Positions 16,043-26,097 of a DNA stretch of 64,000 nt are shown piece by piece. Origin of the DNA: an uncultured Halomonas sp. (GTDB lineage: Bacteria > Pseudomonadota > Gammaproteobacteria > Pseudomonadales > Halomonadaceae); the NCBI RefSeq assembly GCF_947500835.1, contig NZ_CANMTQ010000003.1, positions 186,001 through 250,000 of the forward strand, in the 5' to 3' direction. The stretch's first letter is position 1. Each line of letters begins with the position of its first letter. The translations under genes and the position numbers were made by a program. Below the pieces are notes generated by a model that was given only the letters and a program-made list of their open reading frames with translations, ran no database searches and had not been told where the DNA came from.

Positions 16043-17047
16043 TCAGTCGTAGCGCTGCTGCCACTGCTTCACGGCCACCTGATCCTTGATGAGCTCTAGG
16101 CAGTCGATCAGCACCTGTTCGGTGATCTGGTTGGTGCGCTGATCGGTTTGGAGCATGACGTCGAAGCCGCTGTTGGCCAGGTTCTGTAACAATTCCTTGA
16201 ACTCCGGCGATTCCAGGCTGGTGACGGCTTCATGCACCAGCTGGGCGGCGACGCCGCTGATGGTCTGATCCATGGCATTGGTCAGCTGGTCGCCAAAAGG
16301 GAGCCGCCGCAAACGCTGAATTTCCGGGTTTTCGTGCATGGTGCGACCTACCAGGGCGCTGATGTATCGAGCAATCAGCGCGCGGTTGTCGCTATATCCA
16401 TCACTGAGAATGCTTTGCAGGCGCTGGGTGAGTTCTTCCACCAGCTGTTCCTTGCGTGGCATGAGTATTTCGTTGACTAGCCGCCCGGACAGCGCGCCGC
16501 TGTTGCGTATCTCGTCCTGCACGTTACCGATCAAGCGGATCGCTACTCGGTCAGAAAGCTCTTCGAGCAGGATCTCGTAATACTTGGCCAGGATCTGAAA
16601 GAGCGCCCAATTCCGTACCTCGATAAGCCCCAGTCGTTGCAGGCGGAACAGCAGCGAAAAGATACGCAGGGCACGCAGCCAGCGAAGACCTGCCAGGGGA
16701 ATACAGCCCAGCACGTCGTACCAATGAACGAAAGGATAGAAGAACCAGCGATGATAGCGGCGCTCGGAAATCGCCATCGCCCAGCCAAGCAGCACATCGA
16801 AAACAAAGATACTGACGAAAACCAGATCAATGCTGAAGAAGTTGGCGTGGATATTTTCGGAATAGGCCTGATGCAGCCCGGGCGCCACCGCCGCAAAGGC
16901 ATCATTCAACGGGTCAACCAGAAACAAGCTGTCGAACAATATAAGCGCGAGATTGACGATGACCAGCGCCACGATAAACAGATCCCAGGCGAGCAGGGCG
17001 TTTTCCTTGGGTGTGCGTTCGGCGCGCGACGGCAGCGTCGATCTCAT
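16043..17047 (-). CDS. Membrane protein with voltage-sensor-like N-terminal domain
   Basis: A 334-residue protein. The first ~145 residues hold about four membrane segments; the last, RWLRALRIFSLLFRLQRLG, has Arg at regular spacing like an S4 voltage sensor, and FSIDLVFVSIFVFDVLLG resembles an S2-S3 unit. There is no visible pore loop or selectivity filter. Residues ~150-334 are soluble and helical (LSDRVAIRLIGNVQDEI, IMPRKEQLVEELTQRLQ). The ribosome-binding site AAGGAGGTGAA is strong. Family members are sometimes carried as ion transporters; the function is unknown, and a stand-alone sensor or scaffold is possible. Confidence 0.75.
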   Translation of the reverse strand: MRSTLPSRAERTPKENALLAWDLFIVALVIVNLALILFDSLFLVDPLNDAFAAVAPGLHQAYSENIHANFFSIDLVFVSIFVFDVLLGWAMAISERRYHRWFFYPFVHWYDVLGCIPLAGLRWLRALRIFSLLFRLQRLGLIEVRNWALFQILAKYYEILLEELSDRVAIRLIGNVQDEIRNSGALSGRLVNEILMPRKEQLVEELTQRLQSILSDGYSDNRALIARYISALVGRTMHENPEIQRLRRLPFGDQLTNAMDQTISGVAAQLVHEAVTSLESPEFKELLQNLANSGFDVMLQTDQRTNQITEQVLIDCLELIKDQVAVKQWQQRYD

Positions 17048-17082
17048 TTCACCTCCTTGTGATGTTTCAAAGTGCCAACCAT

Positions 17083-17592
17083 TTAACGCGGTTGAACGCC
17101 ATAGTGGTTTTCGTGAGTTCGTCGTGCTTCCTCTTCCGCCTCCTTGCGCAGCTTCTTGCGCAGTGCCGCCTTGTCGGAGCGCAGCTTCTGCAGAGAGGTT
17201 TCCAGTTTTAGCGGCGGTACCCGCGCGGGCCGTCCCTCCTTATCCACTGCTACCATGGTCAAGTAGCAGCTGTTGGTATGACGAATGACCTTCTCCTGGA
17301 TCGACTCGGCGATGACCTTGATGCCGACCTCCATGGAAGAGCTGCCCACATGATTGATCGAGGCCAGAAAGGTGACCAGCTCGCCTACATGAATTGGTTG
17401 CTTGAACAGCACCTGATCCACTGACAGGGTCACCACATAGCTGCCTGAATAGCGGCTGGCGCAGGCGTAGGCGGCCTCATCGAGTTTCTTGAGAATCGCG
17501 CCACCGTGCACCTTGCCACTGAAATTGGCCATATCGGGGGTCATCAGCACGGTCATGCTCAATTCGTGTTGGCCGGACAAGGCGTCGTTCAT
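17083..17592 (-). CDS. Acyl-CoA thioesterase, hotdog fold (YciA-type)
   Basis: A 169-residue cytosolic thioesterase of the acyl-CoA hydrolase hotdog family. The signature is NFSGKVHGGAILKKLDEAAYACASRYSG, containing the catalytic Asp/Glu helix, followed by VTLSVDQVLFKQPIHVGELV and the strand MEVGIKVIAE. A charged tail of ~35 residues (KLRSDKAALRKKLRKEAEEE) extends past the core. ATG 17592 is chosen because AGGAG lies 9 bases upstream; the longer frame overlaps the AtoE gene. It follows the short-chain fatty acid transporter gene by 29 bases, so a role in short acyl-CoA turnover is likely. Confidence 0.9.
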   Translation of the reverse strand: MNDALSGQHELSMTVLMTPDMANFSGKVHGGAILKKLDEAAYACASRYSGSYVVTLSVDQVLFKQPIHVGELVTFLASINHVGSSSMEVGIKVIAESIQEKVIRHTNSCYLTMVAVDKEGRPARVPPLKLETSLQKLRSDKAALRKKLRKEAEEEARRTHENHYGVQPR

Positions 17593-17621
17593 CGCATCAT
17601 ACTCCTGCAAAGCAACGTTTT

Positions 17622-18932
17622 TCAGAGAAAGGTGAGCCCCAGACTGATGATCACCCCGGTAATGAATAGCTGAATCAAGCAAAATCCCATGATGTCCTTG
17701 GCCTTGAGCCCCGCGATGGCAAGCACCGGCAATGCCCAGAACGGCTGTAGCAGGTTGGTCCAGGCATCACCCCAGGCCACCGCCATGGCAACACGCGGCA
17801 CGCTGGCCCCTAGCGCTTCAGCGGCGGGCAGCATGACCGGCGCCTGCACCGCCCATTGACCGCCCCCGGAGGGCACGAACAGATTGACCACGCCGGCGCT
17901 GATGAACGACCAGAAGGGTAGCGTATCGGCGGTAGCGATGGAAACGAAGCCTTTCGAGAGGGTCTCGGCCAGGCCGGACTGCACCATGATGGCCATGATG
18001 CCGGCATAGAACGGAAACTGAATGACGATACCCGCACCGCCCTTCACCGCCTCGTAGAGGCTATCGAGCAGATGCCGGGGCGTACGGTGCAGCACGATGG
18101 CCAGGAACAGGAAGGTAAAGTTGACCACGTTCAGGTTGAGGCCGCCGCCGCGTAGCAAGAAGTGATCCAGCAGAAACAGCAGCCCGGGAATGCCCACCAG
18201 CCAGGCCAGGGTCACGCTGTTCTCGAGATGTTCCGCCGGACGAGACGCTCTGAGTCTGCGCGGCGGGCCGTCATCGAGTTTTTCTGCATCGACGTAAACG
18301 CTGTCCTTTTCATCCGGCAGCATCATTCGATTGACCAGCGGCATGACGATGAACAGCATCAACGTAATGGCAAGGTTGAACCAGGAGAAGATCGTCTCGG
18401 AGGTGGGCACGACGCCAATCCGATCCATGGCGAAGTGGCCCTCGGTGGCGATGACCAAGGGAATCGAGCCGGCAAGGCCCCCATGCCATACCACGAAGCC
18501 GGAATAGGCGCTGGCGATCAGCAGGCGATAATCGACCCGAATCTGCTTGGCCAGCTCCTTGGCAAACAGCGCCCCGACCACCAGGCCAAAACCCCAGTTG
18601 ATCCAGCTTGCCGCCAGCGACACCAGGGTGACCAGGATGATGGCCCGCGCTGGAGTCCCGGCCTTGGTGGCAAGTTTCGCCAGTTGTTGCTTGACCGGGG
18701 GCGAACTTGCCAGCATGAAACCGGTGACCAGCACCAGCAGCATCTGCATCGAGAAGGTCAATAGGTCCCAGAAACCATCACCCCAATAGCGCAGTACCGC
18801 CAGGGGCGTCTGACGTTCCACGCCAATGGCCGCGGCAGCAGCCACCAGGGTCAACAACAGCACGAAGATATAAGGGTCCGGCAGGTAACGTTCGACCAAT
18901 CTGACTGCGGGCCGAGACAGAAACTTGAGCAT
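17622..18932 (-). CDS. atoE: AtoE-type short-chain fatty acid transporter
   Basis: A 436-residue inner-membrane transporter of the AtoE/TIGR00366 family, which carries acetoacetate, butyrate and related acids. Conserved blocks are PDPYIFVLLLTL near residue 20, ASWINWGFGLVVGALFAKEL in the middle and VNLFVPSGGGQWAVQAPVM in the C-terminal half. About eleven membrane segments are expected. Length matches the family (~440). It appears to be the first gene of a two-gene unit with the acyl-CoA thioesterase. No atoDAB genes are nearby. Confidence 0.92.
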   Translation of the reverse strand: MLKFLSRPAVRLVERYLPDPYIFVLLLTLVAAAAAIGVERQTPLAVLRYWGDGFWDLLTFSMQMLLVLVTGFMLASSPPVKQQLAKLATKAGTPARAIILVTLVSLAASWINWGFGLVVGALFAKELAKQIRVDYRLLIASAYSGFVVWHGGLAGSIPLVIATEGHFAMDRIGVVPTSETIFSWFNLAITLMLFIVMPLVNRMMLPDEKDSVYVDAEKLDDGPPRRLRASRPAEHLENSVTLAWLVGIPGLLFLLDHFLLRGGGLNLNVVNFTFLFLAIVLHRTPRHLLDSLYEAVKGGAGIVIQFPFYAGIMAIMVQSGLAETLSKGFVSIATADTLPFWSFISAGVVNLFVPSGGGQWAVQAPVMLPAAEALGASVPRVAMAVAWGDAWTNLLQPFWALPVLAIAGLKAKDIMGFCLIQLFITGVIISLGLTFL

Positions 18933-19061
18933 TTTATTTCTCGCTTGTTTGTTAAGGAATTACTACTTGTTCAGCAATTCCTGAGTTCAAGTAATGTCAA
19001 AAATAGCGCAAAAAACGCCGCTTGCCTGTGCCACTCTGGTCGCAGCCGTCCAATACCATTC

Positions 19062-20402
19062 TCAAATAGTAGCCGCAGCGCCGTGCCAGTAGTGGCGACG
19101 ATAGTACAGGTAGTAACCCCCCAGGGTTAGTGAGCGCACCAGCATGAAGGTGGTGAACGCAAGCCAAAGGCCGTGATTGCCCATTCCCGAGCCGATGTTC
19201 TGAGTCAGCCACCATAGCGGCAGGTAAACCGCCAGGGCGATGAAGATGCTGTTGCGCATCTCCCGGGTGGCGGTGGCGCCGATGAAAACGCCGTCGAGCA
19301 GATAGCTCCATACCGCCAGCGCCGGCATCAGGATCATCCAGGGCATGAACTCTGCGGCGGCATCGCGTACGGCGGGTAGATCCGTTAGCAGGGCGATAAG
19401 GGCGTTGCCGCCGAGAGCGAATGCCAGCATGGCGCTGCCAGCGGTAAGCAAGGAAAAACGTGTTGTCGCCCGGACGGACTCACTGAACTCCAGCCAATCA
19501 CGCCGGCCGATGGCGCGACCGGTAAGGGCTTCGGCAGCATGGGCGAAGCCGTCCAGCCCATAAGAGGTGAGCATGATGAACTGTAGAAGCACCGCGTTGG
19601 CGGCAAGAATGACGTCCCCTTGGCTTGCCCCTTGAGCGGTAAAAAAAGCCATGGCGAACAATAGCCCCAGGGTTCGTATGAACAGATGCGCATTGACCTG
19701 AAAGAGCTGCTGATACGCCTTGAATCTCGTCAGTTGCTCCCGCAGAAAGTGCCCGTCGAGGCGTTTAAGCTGGTGCGCAACCAGGGTGAGCCCAAGCGCC
19801 AAGGCGGTATAATCCGCAATCACCGTGGCCCAGGCCACGCCGTTGCTGGTCATGCCCAGACCCACCACGAAAAGCAGATCGAGCACAATGTTGACGCTGT
19901 TGGTCGTGACCATGATCAAAAGCGTTACGCGGCTGTTCTGCTGACCCAGGAACCATCCCAGTATGGCGTAATTGGCCATCACTGCCGGGGCGGAGAGAAT
20001 ACGGATGCCAGCGTACTCGCCAGCCAGGTGCGTCGCCTCGGCGCTGCCGTCCAGCAGCCATAGTCCCAGGGCTATCAGCGGCTTCGAGAGCAGAATCAAT
20101 AGCACCCCGATGACCAGGGCCATGATCAGCGCCTGCCCCAGCAGATTGCGTACCGAGCTGTGATCCTCCCGGCCAGCGGCCTGAGAGGTCAGGCCGGTGG
20201 TGCCCATGCGCAGGAAACCGAAGCCCCAATAAAGAAAGCTGAACAGGGTTGCGCCCAGGGTCACCCCGGCCAGATAGCGTGAATCCGGCAGGTGGCCAAC
20301 AACCGCGGTGTCCACCAGCCCCAGCAGCGGTACGGTGATATTCGAGAGAATGATCGGCCAGGCCAGCAGCCAGACACGCTTGTCGGAAGAAGTGATGATC
20401 AA
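19062..20402 (-). CDS. dinF: MATE family efflux transporter, DinF-like
   Basis: A 446-residue MATE transporter with about twelve membrane segments, expected to export drugs or toxic metabolites by cation antiport. NITVPLLGLVDTAVVGHLPD and GFLRMGTTGLTSQAAGRED at the N-terminus are the DinF-branch signatures. The only start that retains the first helix is TTG 20402, preceded by AAAAGG at a good distance; no ATG occurs before residue 67. A LexA box, as in the E. coli lexA-dinF unit, is not apparent upstream, and lexA is absent. Confidence 0.9.
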   Translation of the reverse strand: MIITSSDKRVWLLAWPIILSNITVPLLGLVDTAVVGHLPDSRYLAGVTLGATLFSFLYWGFGFLRMGTTGLTSQAAGREDHSSVRNLLGQALIMALVIGVLLILLSKPLIALGLWLLDGSAEATHLAGEYAGIRILSAPAVMANYAILGWFLGQQNSRVTLLIMVTTNSVNIVLDLLFVVGLGMTSNGVAWATVIADYTALALGLTLVAHQLKRLDGHFLREQLTRFKAYQQLFQVNAHLFIRTLGLLFAMAFFTAQGASQGDVILAANAVLLQFIMLTSYGLDGFAHAAEALTGRAIGRRDWLEFSESVRATTRFSLLTAGSAMLAFALGGNALIALLTDLPAVRDAAAEFMPWMILMPALAVWSYLLDGVFIGATATREMRNSIFIALAVYLPLWWLTQNIGSGMGNHGLWLAFTTFMLVRSLTLGGYYLYYRRHYWHGAAATI

Positions 20403-20490
20403 ACTGCTAACCTTTTATAGTTGCGCAACTGCGTCGGTGGCCTAGAGTTAATAAAATAACCAACAATGATAGAACAGGGACGTTAGCCAC

Positions 20491-21906
20491 ATGAAATATC
20501 CATCTCGCCTTCCGAACCGGCTGATTTCGACACGCCATGGCGCATGGCTACTGGGTTGCCTGGCGGGGATGTCGCCCCATGCCTTCGCTGCCGTGACCGA
20601 TATCGATTATCAGGAATCGGGCATTCGCCCCCTCTCTTCGGAACATACCTTTTTCGAAAGCGTTGATGGCGGTGTGCGCCTCAACAGCGGCTTGTCGCTT
20701 TACTGGTTTGGCGCAGTCACCGATGACGTCAACTTTGGCTCCGATCGTAGCATTGATGGCACTGCCCCGACCCAGGAGGATCCGGGCTGGTGGGAGGCAG
20801 TAGCGCAACCCGAATTGATCGGTGAAGTGGATGTAGGCAATAGTGGCACGCTGTTCTCCGGATTGCAGGGTAGCCTGGGCATGACCCGGGGTAGCCGTTA
20901 CGGCGACGCCGCTGGGGCGACCCCGGGGCACCCGGAAGGCACGCGACTCGATCGCGCCTATCTCGGCTGGCGCAGCGGGGCGCTATTTGCGGATACCCTG
21001 GGTGAGGACGCGGTAACCCTCTCCTTTGGGCGCCAGAAGTTCATCATCGGCGACGGCTTCCTGCTGGGTGACGGCTTCAGCGACTTCGGCCGCAATGCCA
21101 CCTATTACATCGGCCCCAGCGAGAGCTTCGAGAAGACGGCAATTGCTTCCATCGACAGCAACGGCTGGCATGGAGATCTGTTCCACCTTGAAGAAGATCA
21201 ATACGTCTCGGGCGGGCCGGATACCGTCACCAAGCTCAATGGCACCAATCTGGATTATACCTGGGGTGATCGGGCCAAGTTCGGCATCGCCTATCTTGAT
21301 CTTTACGAAAGCGATATCGCCACTCGAGATGATCTGAGCGTCTACAACCTGCGCGCCAAGGGAGTGCCGTTTTCCAGCGTGCCCAATCTCTCCTTGGGAG
21401 GGGAGTGGGTCTACCAGGACAACGACGACCAGGACATCGATGATGATGGCTGGTATCTACAGGCGACTTACACTTTCGAAGACATGCCGCTGCGGCCGCA
21501 AATCCTCTATCGTCGGGCGGAGTTCAGTGAAAACTACGATCCGCTGTTCTATGACTTCGTCAGCGGTTGGGGCAACTGGTTCATGGGTGAGATCGTCGGC
21601 GAGTACATGCTGTTCAACAGCAATCTTGACGTCGACATGATCAAGGCCTCGATCCAGCCGCGAGACGATCTGGAAACCGGCCTTATTGGCTATCGCTTCC
21701 GCTTTCATGACACTGAAGCGGCGGGGGTCAGCAGCAAGGATTTTGCCAAGGAGGTGAATCTCTACGCGGACTGGGCGATCACCGACAAGTTCTCCCTCTC
21801 GGCAATCTACGCGGTGGCCTTTCCGGATAAAGGGGCTGAGGAGCGTTTCGCGGGCAACGACAACACGTCCCAGCTGTTTGAGCTATATGCGTACTATCGT
21901 TTTTGA
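20491..21906 (+). CDS. Outer-membrane porin-like protein of the alginate-export type
   Basis: A 471-residue beta-barrel protein with a long Sec signal peptide (cut near FAA at residue 34) and a C-terminal aromatic ending, LYAYYRF, recognised by the BAM machinery. Alternating amphipathic strands run the length of the protein (for example TVTKLNGTNLDYTWGD and WYLQATYTFEDMPLRPQILY). It resembles AlgE/alginate-export-domain porins, which in most species are general anion or sugar channels. No polysaccharide export genes are adjacent. It is monocistronic, divergent from the MATE gene. Confidence 0.8.
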   Translation: MKYPSRLPNRLISTRHGAWLLGCLAGMSPHAFAAVTDIDYQESGIRPLSSEHTFFESVDGGVRLNSGLSLYWFGAVTDDVNFGSDRSIDGTAPTQEDPGWWEAVAQPELIGEVDVGNSGTLFSGLQGSLGMTRGSRYGDAAGATPGHPEGTRLDRAYLGWRSGALFADTLGEDAVTLSFGRQKFIIGDGFLLGDGFSDFGRNATYYIGPSESFEKTAIASIDSNGWHGDLFHLEEDQYVSGGPDTVTKLNGTNLDYTWGDRAKFGIAYLDLYESDIATRDDLSVYNLRAKGVPFSSVPNLSLGGEWVYQDNDDQDIDDDGWYLQATYTFEDMPLRPQILYRRAEFSENYDPLFYDFVSGWGNWFMGEIVGEYMLFNSNLDVDMIKASIQPRDDLETGLIGYRFRFHDTEAAGVSSKDFAKEVNLYADWAITDKFSLSAIYAVAFPDKGAEERFAGNDNTSQLFELYAYYRF

Positions 21907-21947
21907 ATGTGGTCTTGAAGGTTCTTCAATAATCAGAAAAGGAGAGA

Positions 21948-22199
<252 letters not shown>

Positions 22200-22257
22200 T
22201 CATATCCTCGCCACGAAGTAGTGGAATGAAGTAACGCGCCTATCAAGAATCTACGCT

Positions 22258-22788
<531 letters not shown>

Positions 22789-22830
22789 CTATTGTCTGCC
22801 TTCCAAGCATCGTTTCAAGAGGTCTGGCTT

Positions 22831-24747
22831 TCAAGAACCTTCGTCGTCGAGGCTGCCGAAGGGGTTGTCCACCGCCAGCGAGACGGCATGAGCGTAGCCA
22901 GGAATACGGATGCGCTCCCGATCGATATCCAGTTCCGGGCCTTCCAGCACCTCATGTCCGAAACGATAAATGACATCGAAGTCCGCCGCGTCTGCACGCT
23001 CCCGGTAGGCCTCGCTTGTCGCCAATATAGCTTCGCGGCGCTGTTTCCAGGCCTCGATTGCCGCTGGGCCGTGGCGCTTGACGAGTAAGCGTTCGGTCAC
23101 CTTCGGTGACAGCACCAGGCCGGTGGCATTGTTGCCGCCGAAGCCCTTGGCATTGATAAAGGCGGCATCCGCCTCGAAAGCCATCGGCTCTTGAAACAGC
23201 TTGAGCCGTTCGGCATGCACATCCTCTGCGACCGCATCCAGATAGGGCAGGCCGGGAATCAAGCCATAGGCAAAGCTGCCCAGGGCGCTGGCCAGCTGGT
23301 CTCCCGCGGCGCTGCCCTGGGAGTGCCCAACAAAAGTCTTGATGCCGGCTACCGGCCAGGCGGTGATGTTGTTGGTTCGGGCAATCTCATGCAGCACGTG
23401 GGATTCGGTCACGCGATTCTTGGGAGTGCTGGTGCCATGGGCATGCACGAAGCTGCGTTCCTGTACGGCGCGTTCGCCCAGCATTTCCCGGGCCAGCGCC
23501 AATGCCTTGCCCATGGTGATGTAGTTGCCGATGCCTGGGGCCGAGATCGAACGCTTCCAGCCATCCGCGTTGGCAAAAACCCCCGGCACGCTGCCAAGAA
23601 TCTGGGCGCCGGTTTCCAGCGCCAGTGAATCGTCCATCAGCAGCAGGAACTGGCTGGCTTCAGCGATGGTGAAGCCGCAATTGCGGGCGAAAGGCCGACA
23701 GGCGCGCTGATAGTCCGCGTCCGTGAGCAGGGTCAGGGCGTCCAAGGCCTTCAGGCTGTCATCGTCCGCCAGAGCGCTCATGGCGCGAAAGCCCTCGATG
23801 ACCTCCGGAGTGATGGGCGCGTCACTGGTGCCCACCATGACGACACGGCAACGGCCGCTGCGGATATCCTCGACGCCCAAACGCAGGTTGTACAAGAAGG
23901 TGGCGCAAGCCCCTTGAATGGCCCCGGTAGTGCCAACGCTGCCCAGCACATAAGCATTCAGGAAATCCGCCGGCATCTGGCCGTATCCCAGCGGCATCTG
24001 CTTGGAGGTGGCGCGGTTGCCAGAAACATAGCTCTTGAGCAGGCCGCCCCAACCCTCATCATCGAGCTGGCCGATGGAATTACCCGCGTACACGGCGATC
24101 TGATCCGGGTCCAGGCTATCGCGCAGTGCGTCCCAGTCCAGGCCGCTCTGACCCAGACAGTCGCTGGCGCCGAATACCGCCATGGATAGCCCGCGGGGGT
24201 GATGCACGCTGTGATAGAGAGCGCTGGGTTCGAAGCCGCTGGGGAGCTGGCCGGCAGCGCGTACCTGCCCCTTGCGCCGTTCGGGGAAAAGGACGTCCAG
24301 GTTCCCCGCCGGGACGCTGACTTCTACCTGGCGGCTATCGAGCTCTCGCACTTGCCAGTGTTGAGGAAGTGGCGTGGGGAGTTGACGACGCCGTACTTGA
24401 AAGACCACGGGTGAGTCGAAGTGAAGCCGACTCGCACGATTGGCGGCAATCTCGTCGACGTTGAACAGCGCCGTCTCGATGCGCCGGATGAGGGTGCGCC
24501 CGAGTATCGTTTCCCGGTGATGTTCAATGATGTCGTCGCTGGTCAATGTCTGGCCGTGCTGATCCTGCCAGGCGCCATCCTCTTGGCGCTGGAACAGCTG
24601 CATCATCGCTGCCAGACCTATCAGCGTTCGTGCCTGGTCGTCTTGGGGCAGGGCGCCGAGCACCGTGCGGCGAAACGCCTGGTGGCCCGAGGTCCTGCCG
24701 GCAGCGTTGACACCGCCCATGCCGACAATCACCGGTAGTTGTGACAA
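22831..24747 (-). CDS. fabY: Beta-ketoacyl-ACP synthase, FabY-like
   Basis: A 638-residue condensing enzyme, much longer than FabB/FabF (~410) and matching P. aeruginosa FabY (~634), which starts fatty acid synthesis from acetyl-CoA and malonyl-ACP in place of FabH. The triad is visible: Cys281 (GACATFLYN), His437 (VHAHGTSTPKN) and His474 (IKTFVGHSQGSAAG). About 180 residues precede the thiolase core. TTG 24747 keeps the conserved N-terminus SQLPVIVGMGG and has GAGG upstream. No other fatty acid synthesis gene is adjacent except CoA-linked coaD. Confidence 0.88.
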   Translation of the reverse strand: MSQLPVIVGMGGVNAAGRTSGHQAFRRTVLGALPQDDQARTLIGLAAMMQLFQRQEDGAWQDQHGQTLTSDDIIEHHRETILGRTLIRRIETALFNVDEIAANRASRLHFDSPVVFQVRRRQLPTPLPQHWQVRELDSRQVEVSVPAGNLDVLFPERRKGQVRAAGQLPSGFEPSALYHSVHHPRGLSMAVFGASDCLGQSGLDWDALRDSLDPDQIAVYAGNSIGQLDDEGWGGLLKSYVSGNRATSKQMPLGYGQMPADFLNAYVLGSVGTTGAIQGACATFLYNLRLGVEDIRSGRCRVVMVGTSDAPITPEVIEGFRAMSALADDDSLKALDALTLLTDADYQRACRPFARNCGFTIAEASQFLLLMDDSLALETGAQILGSVPGVFANADGWKRSISAPGIGNYITMGKALALAREMLGERAVQERSFVHAHGTSTPKNRVTESHVLHEIARTNNITAWPVAGIKTFVGHSQGSAAGDQLASALGSFAYGLIPGLPYLDAVAEDVHAERLKLFQEPMAFEADAAFINAKGFGGNNATGLVLSPKVTERLLVKRHGPAAIEAWKQRREAILATSEAYRERADAADFDVIYRFGHEVLEGPELDIDRERIRIPGYAHAVSLAVDNPFGSLDDEGS

Positions 24748-24912
24748 GCCGCGTCCCTCGTGTGCTGGTGGATCTCTATCATTACGATTCTGGTGCGCGA
24801 TGATAGCACCAGGCTTGCAGCTCCGTCATGCCAGGCAAGAAGACGCCACGACTAGGGATTGAGACAGGGTGCTGCTAGAATCATCGGTCATTTTTCTTAG
24901 TGCTTCGTTAGT

Positions 24913-25611
24913 ATGCATGCCAATTCGCGCGCCATCGTTACCAATCAGACCGGAGTACACCAGGATCTATCCCGACGTGTCGAGCGGGCGCTGATCCATA
25001 CGCTGCAAAAGCCGGTGGCAGAGCATACGCGCCAAGCGTTCCGGGCCGTCAATGAATGGCTGATGCGTCAGGATAAGCCAGTGATTCTCGATGCCGGTTG
25101 CGGTGTGGGACTATCGACGCGCCAGTTGGCGCATCAGTATGCGGATCAGGCGGTCATCGGTATCGATCGCAGCGCCGATCGTCTTGGTCGCGAGCATGGC
25201 GTGCTGCCTGCCAATGCCCATCTGGTTCGGGCCGATCTTGTCGATTTCTGGCGCCTGGCCTTGGCTGAAGGCTGGCAGCCGACGCATCACTATCTGCTCT
25301 ATCCAAACCCGTATCCGAAAGCGACGCATCTCAAGCTGCGTTGGCATGGTCACCCGGTATTTCCGGTGATTCTGGCTTTGGGAGGAAGACTCGAGATGCG
25401 TTCCAACTGGCGGCTTTATATCGAGGAGTTCGCCCAGGCAACGAAGCTGGCAACGGGCCTTCAGCCTGCGGTAACCGAATACGATCCGATGGGCCAGCCG
25501 CTCACGCCCTTCGAGCGCAAGTACCACGCCAGCGGTCAGCGGCTCTGGCAGCTGGTGGTTGAGTTGCCCTATCGCCCGGGACTGGTGCCGATGGCAGGCG
25601 AACGGTCGTGA
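24913..25611 (+). CDS. TrmB-like SAM-dependent methyltransferase
   Basis: A 232-residue class I methyltransferase related to tRNA (guanine-N7)-methyltransferase TrmB. The SAM-binding motif is ILDAGCGVGLSTRQLA (about residues 58-73), followed by VIGIDRSADRLGR. At the position of the TrmB signature FPDPWPK it reads YPNPYPK, and the downstream TPFERKYHASG parallels TrmB's T-x-FE segment. A separate bona fide TrmB is usual in such genomes, so this may be a paralogue with a different RNA target. It is divergent from fabY and has no strong ribosome-binding site. Confidence 0.8.
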   Translation: MHANSRAIVTNQTGVHQDLSRRVERALIHTLQKPVAEHTRQAFRAVNEWLMRQDKPVILDAGCGVGLSTRQLAHQYADQAVIGIDRSADRLGREHGVLPANAHLVRADLVDFWRLALAEGWQPTHHYLLYPNPYPKATHLKLRWHGHPVFPVILALGGRLEMRSNWRLYIEEFAQATKLATGLQPAVTEYDPMGQPLTPFERKYHASGQRLWQLVVELPYRPGLVPMAGERS

Positions 25612-25680
25612 TGACATGCGTGATGACATGGATGCGCAACGGAACGCCAAGTAGGAAAAGAACGCGAAGGGAGCGGGGTA

Positions 25681-26097
25681 ATGCGTAGTTGGGGTGAGCG
25701 GGTCTTGCACATGACCCTGTTCGAAGTGGGCGGCTTGATCATCGTAACGCCGCTGTCGAGCTGGCTGACCGGTCATGACATGGGCCGCATAGGTTTATTG
25801 GCCGTGGCCATCGCGACCCTGGCCATGCTCTGGAACCTGGTATGGAATCGGTTGTTCGATCATTGGGTGCCCACCCGCAAACGCACCTTGATGCAGCGTA
25901 TCGCTCAATCCCTGGGGTTCGAGCTAGGGCTTTTGGTGGTGACATTGCCCGGCGTCGCCTGGTGGCTGAGTATCGGACTCATCGAGGCCTTCTGGCTGGA
26001 TCTGGGTTTCATGCTGTTCTTCTTGCTATATGCACTGCTGTTCAATACCGCCTTCGATGCCATCGTGCGTCATCGTTTGGCCCAAGGAGAAACCTGA
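25681..26097 (+). CDS. PACE family (AceI-type) efflux transporter
   Basis: A 138-residue inner-membrane protein made of two tandem bacterial transmembrane pair (BTP) units: RVLHMTLFEVGGLIIVTPL with WNLVWNRLFDHW, then RIAQSLGFELGLLVVTLP with LLFNTAFDAIV. The acidic residue in each first helix (FE) is the one conserved in AceI, the chlorhexidine-inducible exporter of Acinetobacter. Substrates of the family include chlorhexidine and short-chain diamines. The stop overlaps the next start by one base (TGATG), so it is coupled to an SMR gene. Confidence 0.92.
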   Translation: MRSWGERVLHMTLFEVGGLIIVTPLSSWLTGHDMGRIGLLAVAIATLAMLWNLVWNRLFDHWVPTRKRTLMQRIAQSLGFELGLLVVTLPGVAWWLSIGLIEAFWLDLGFMLFFLLYALLFNTAFDAIVRHRLAQGET

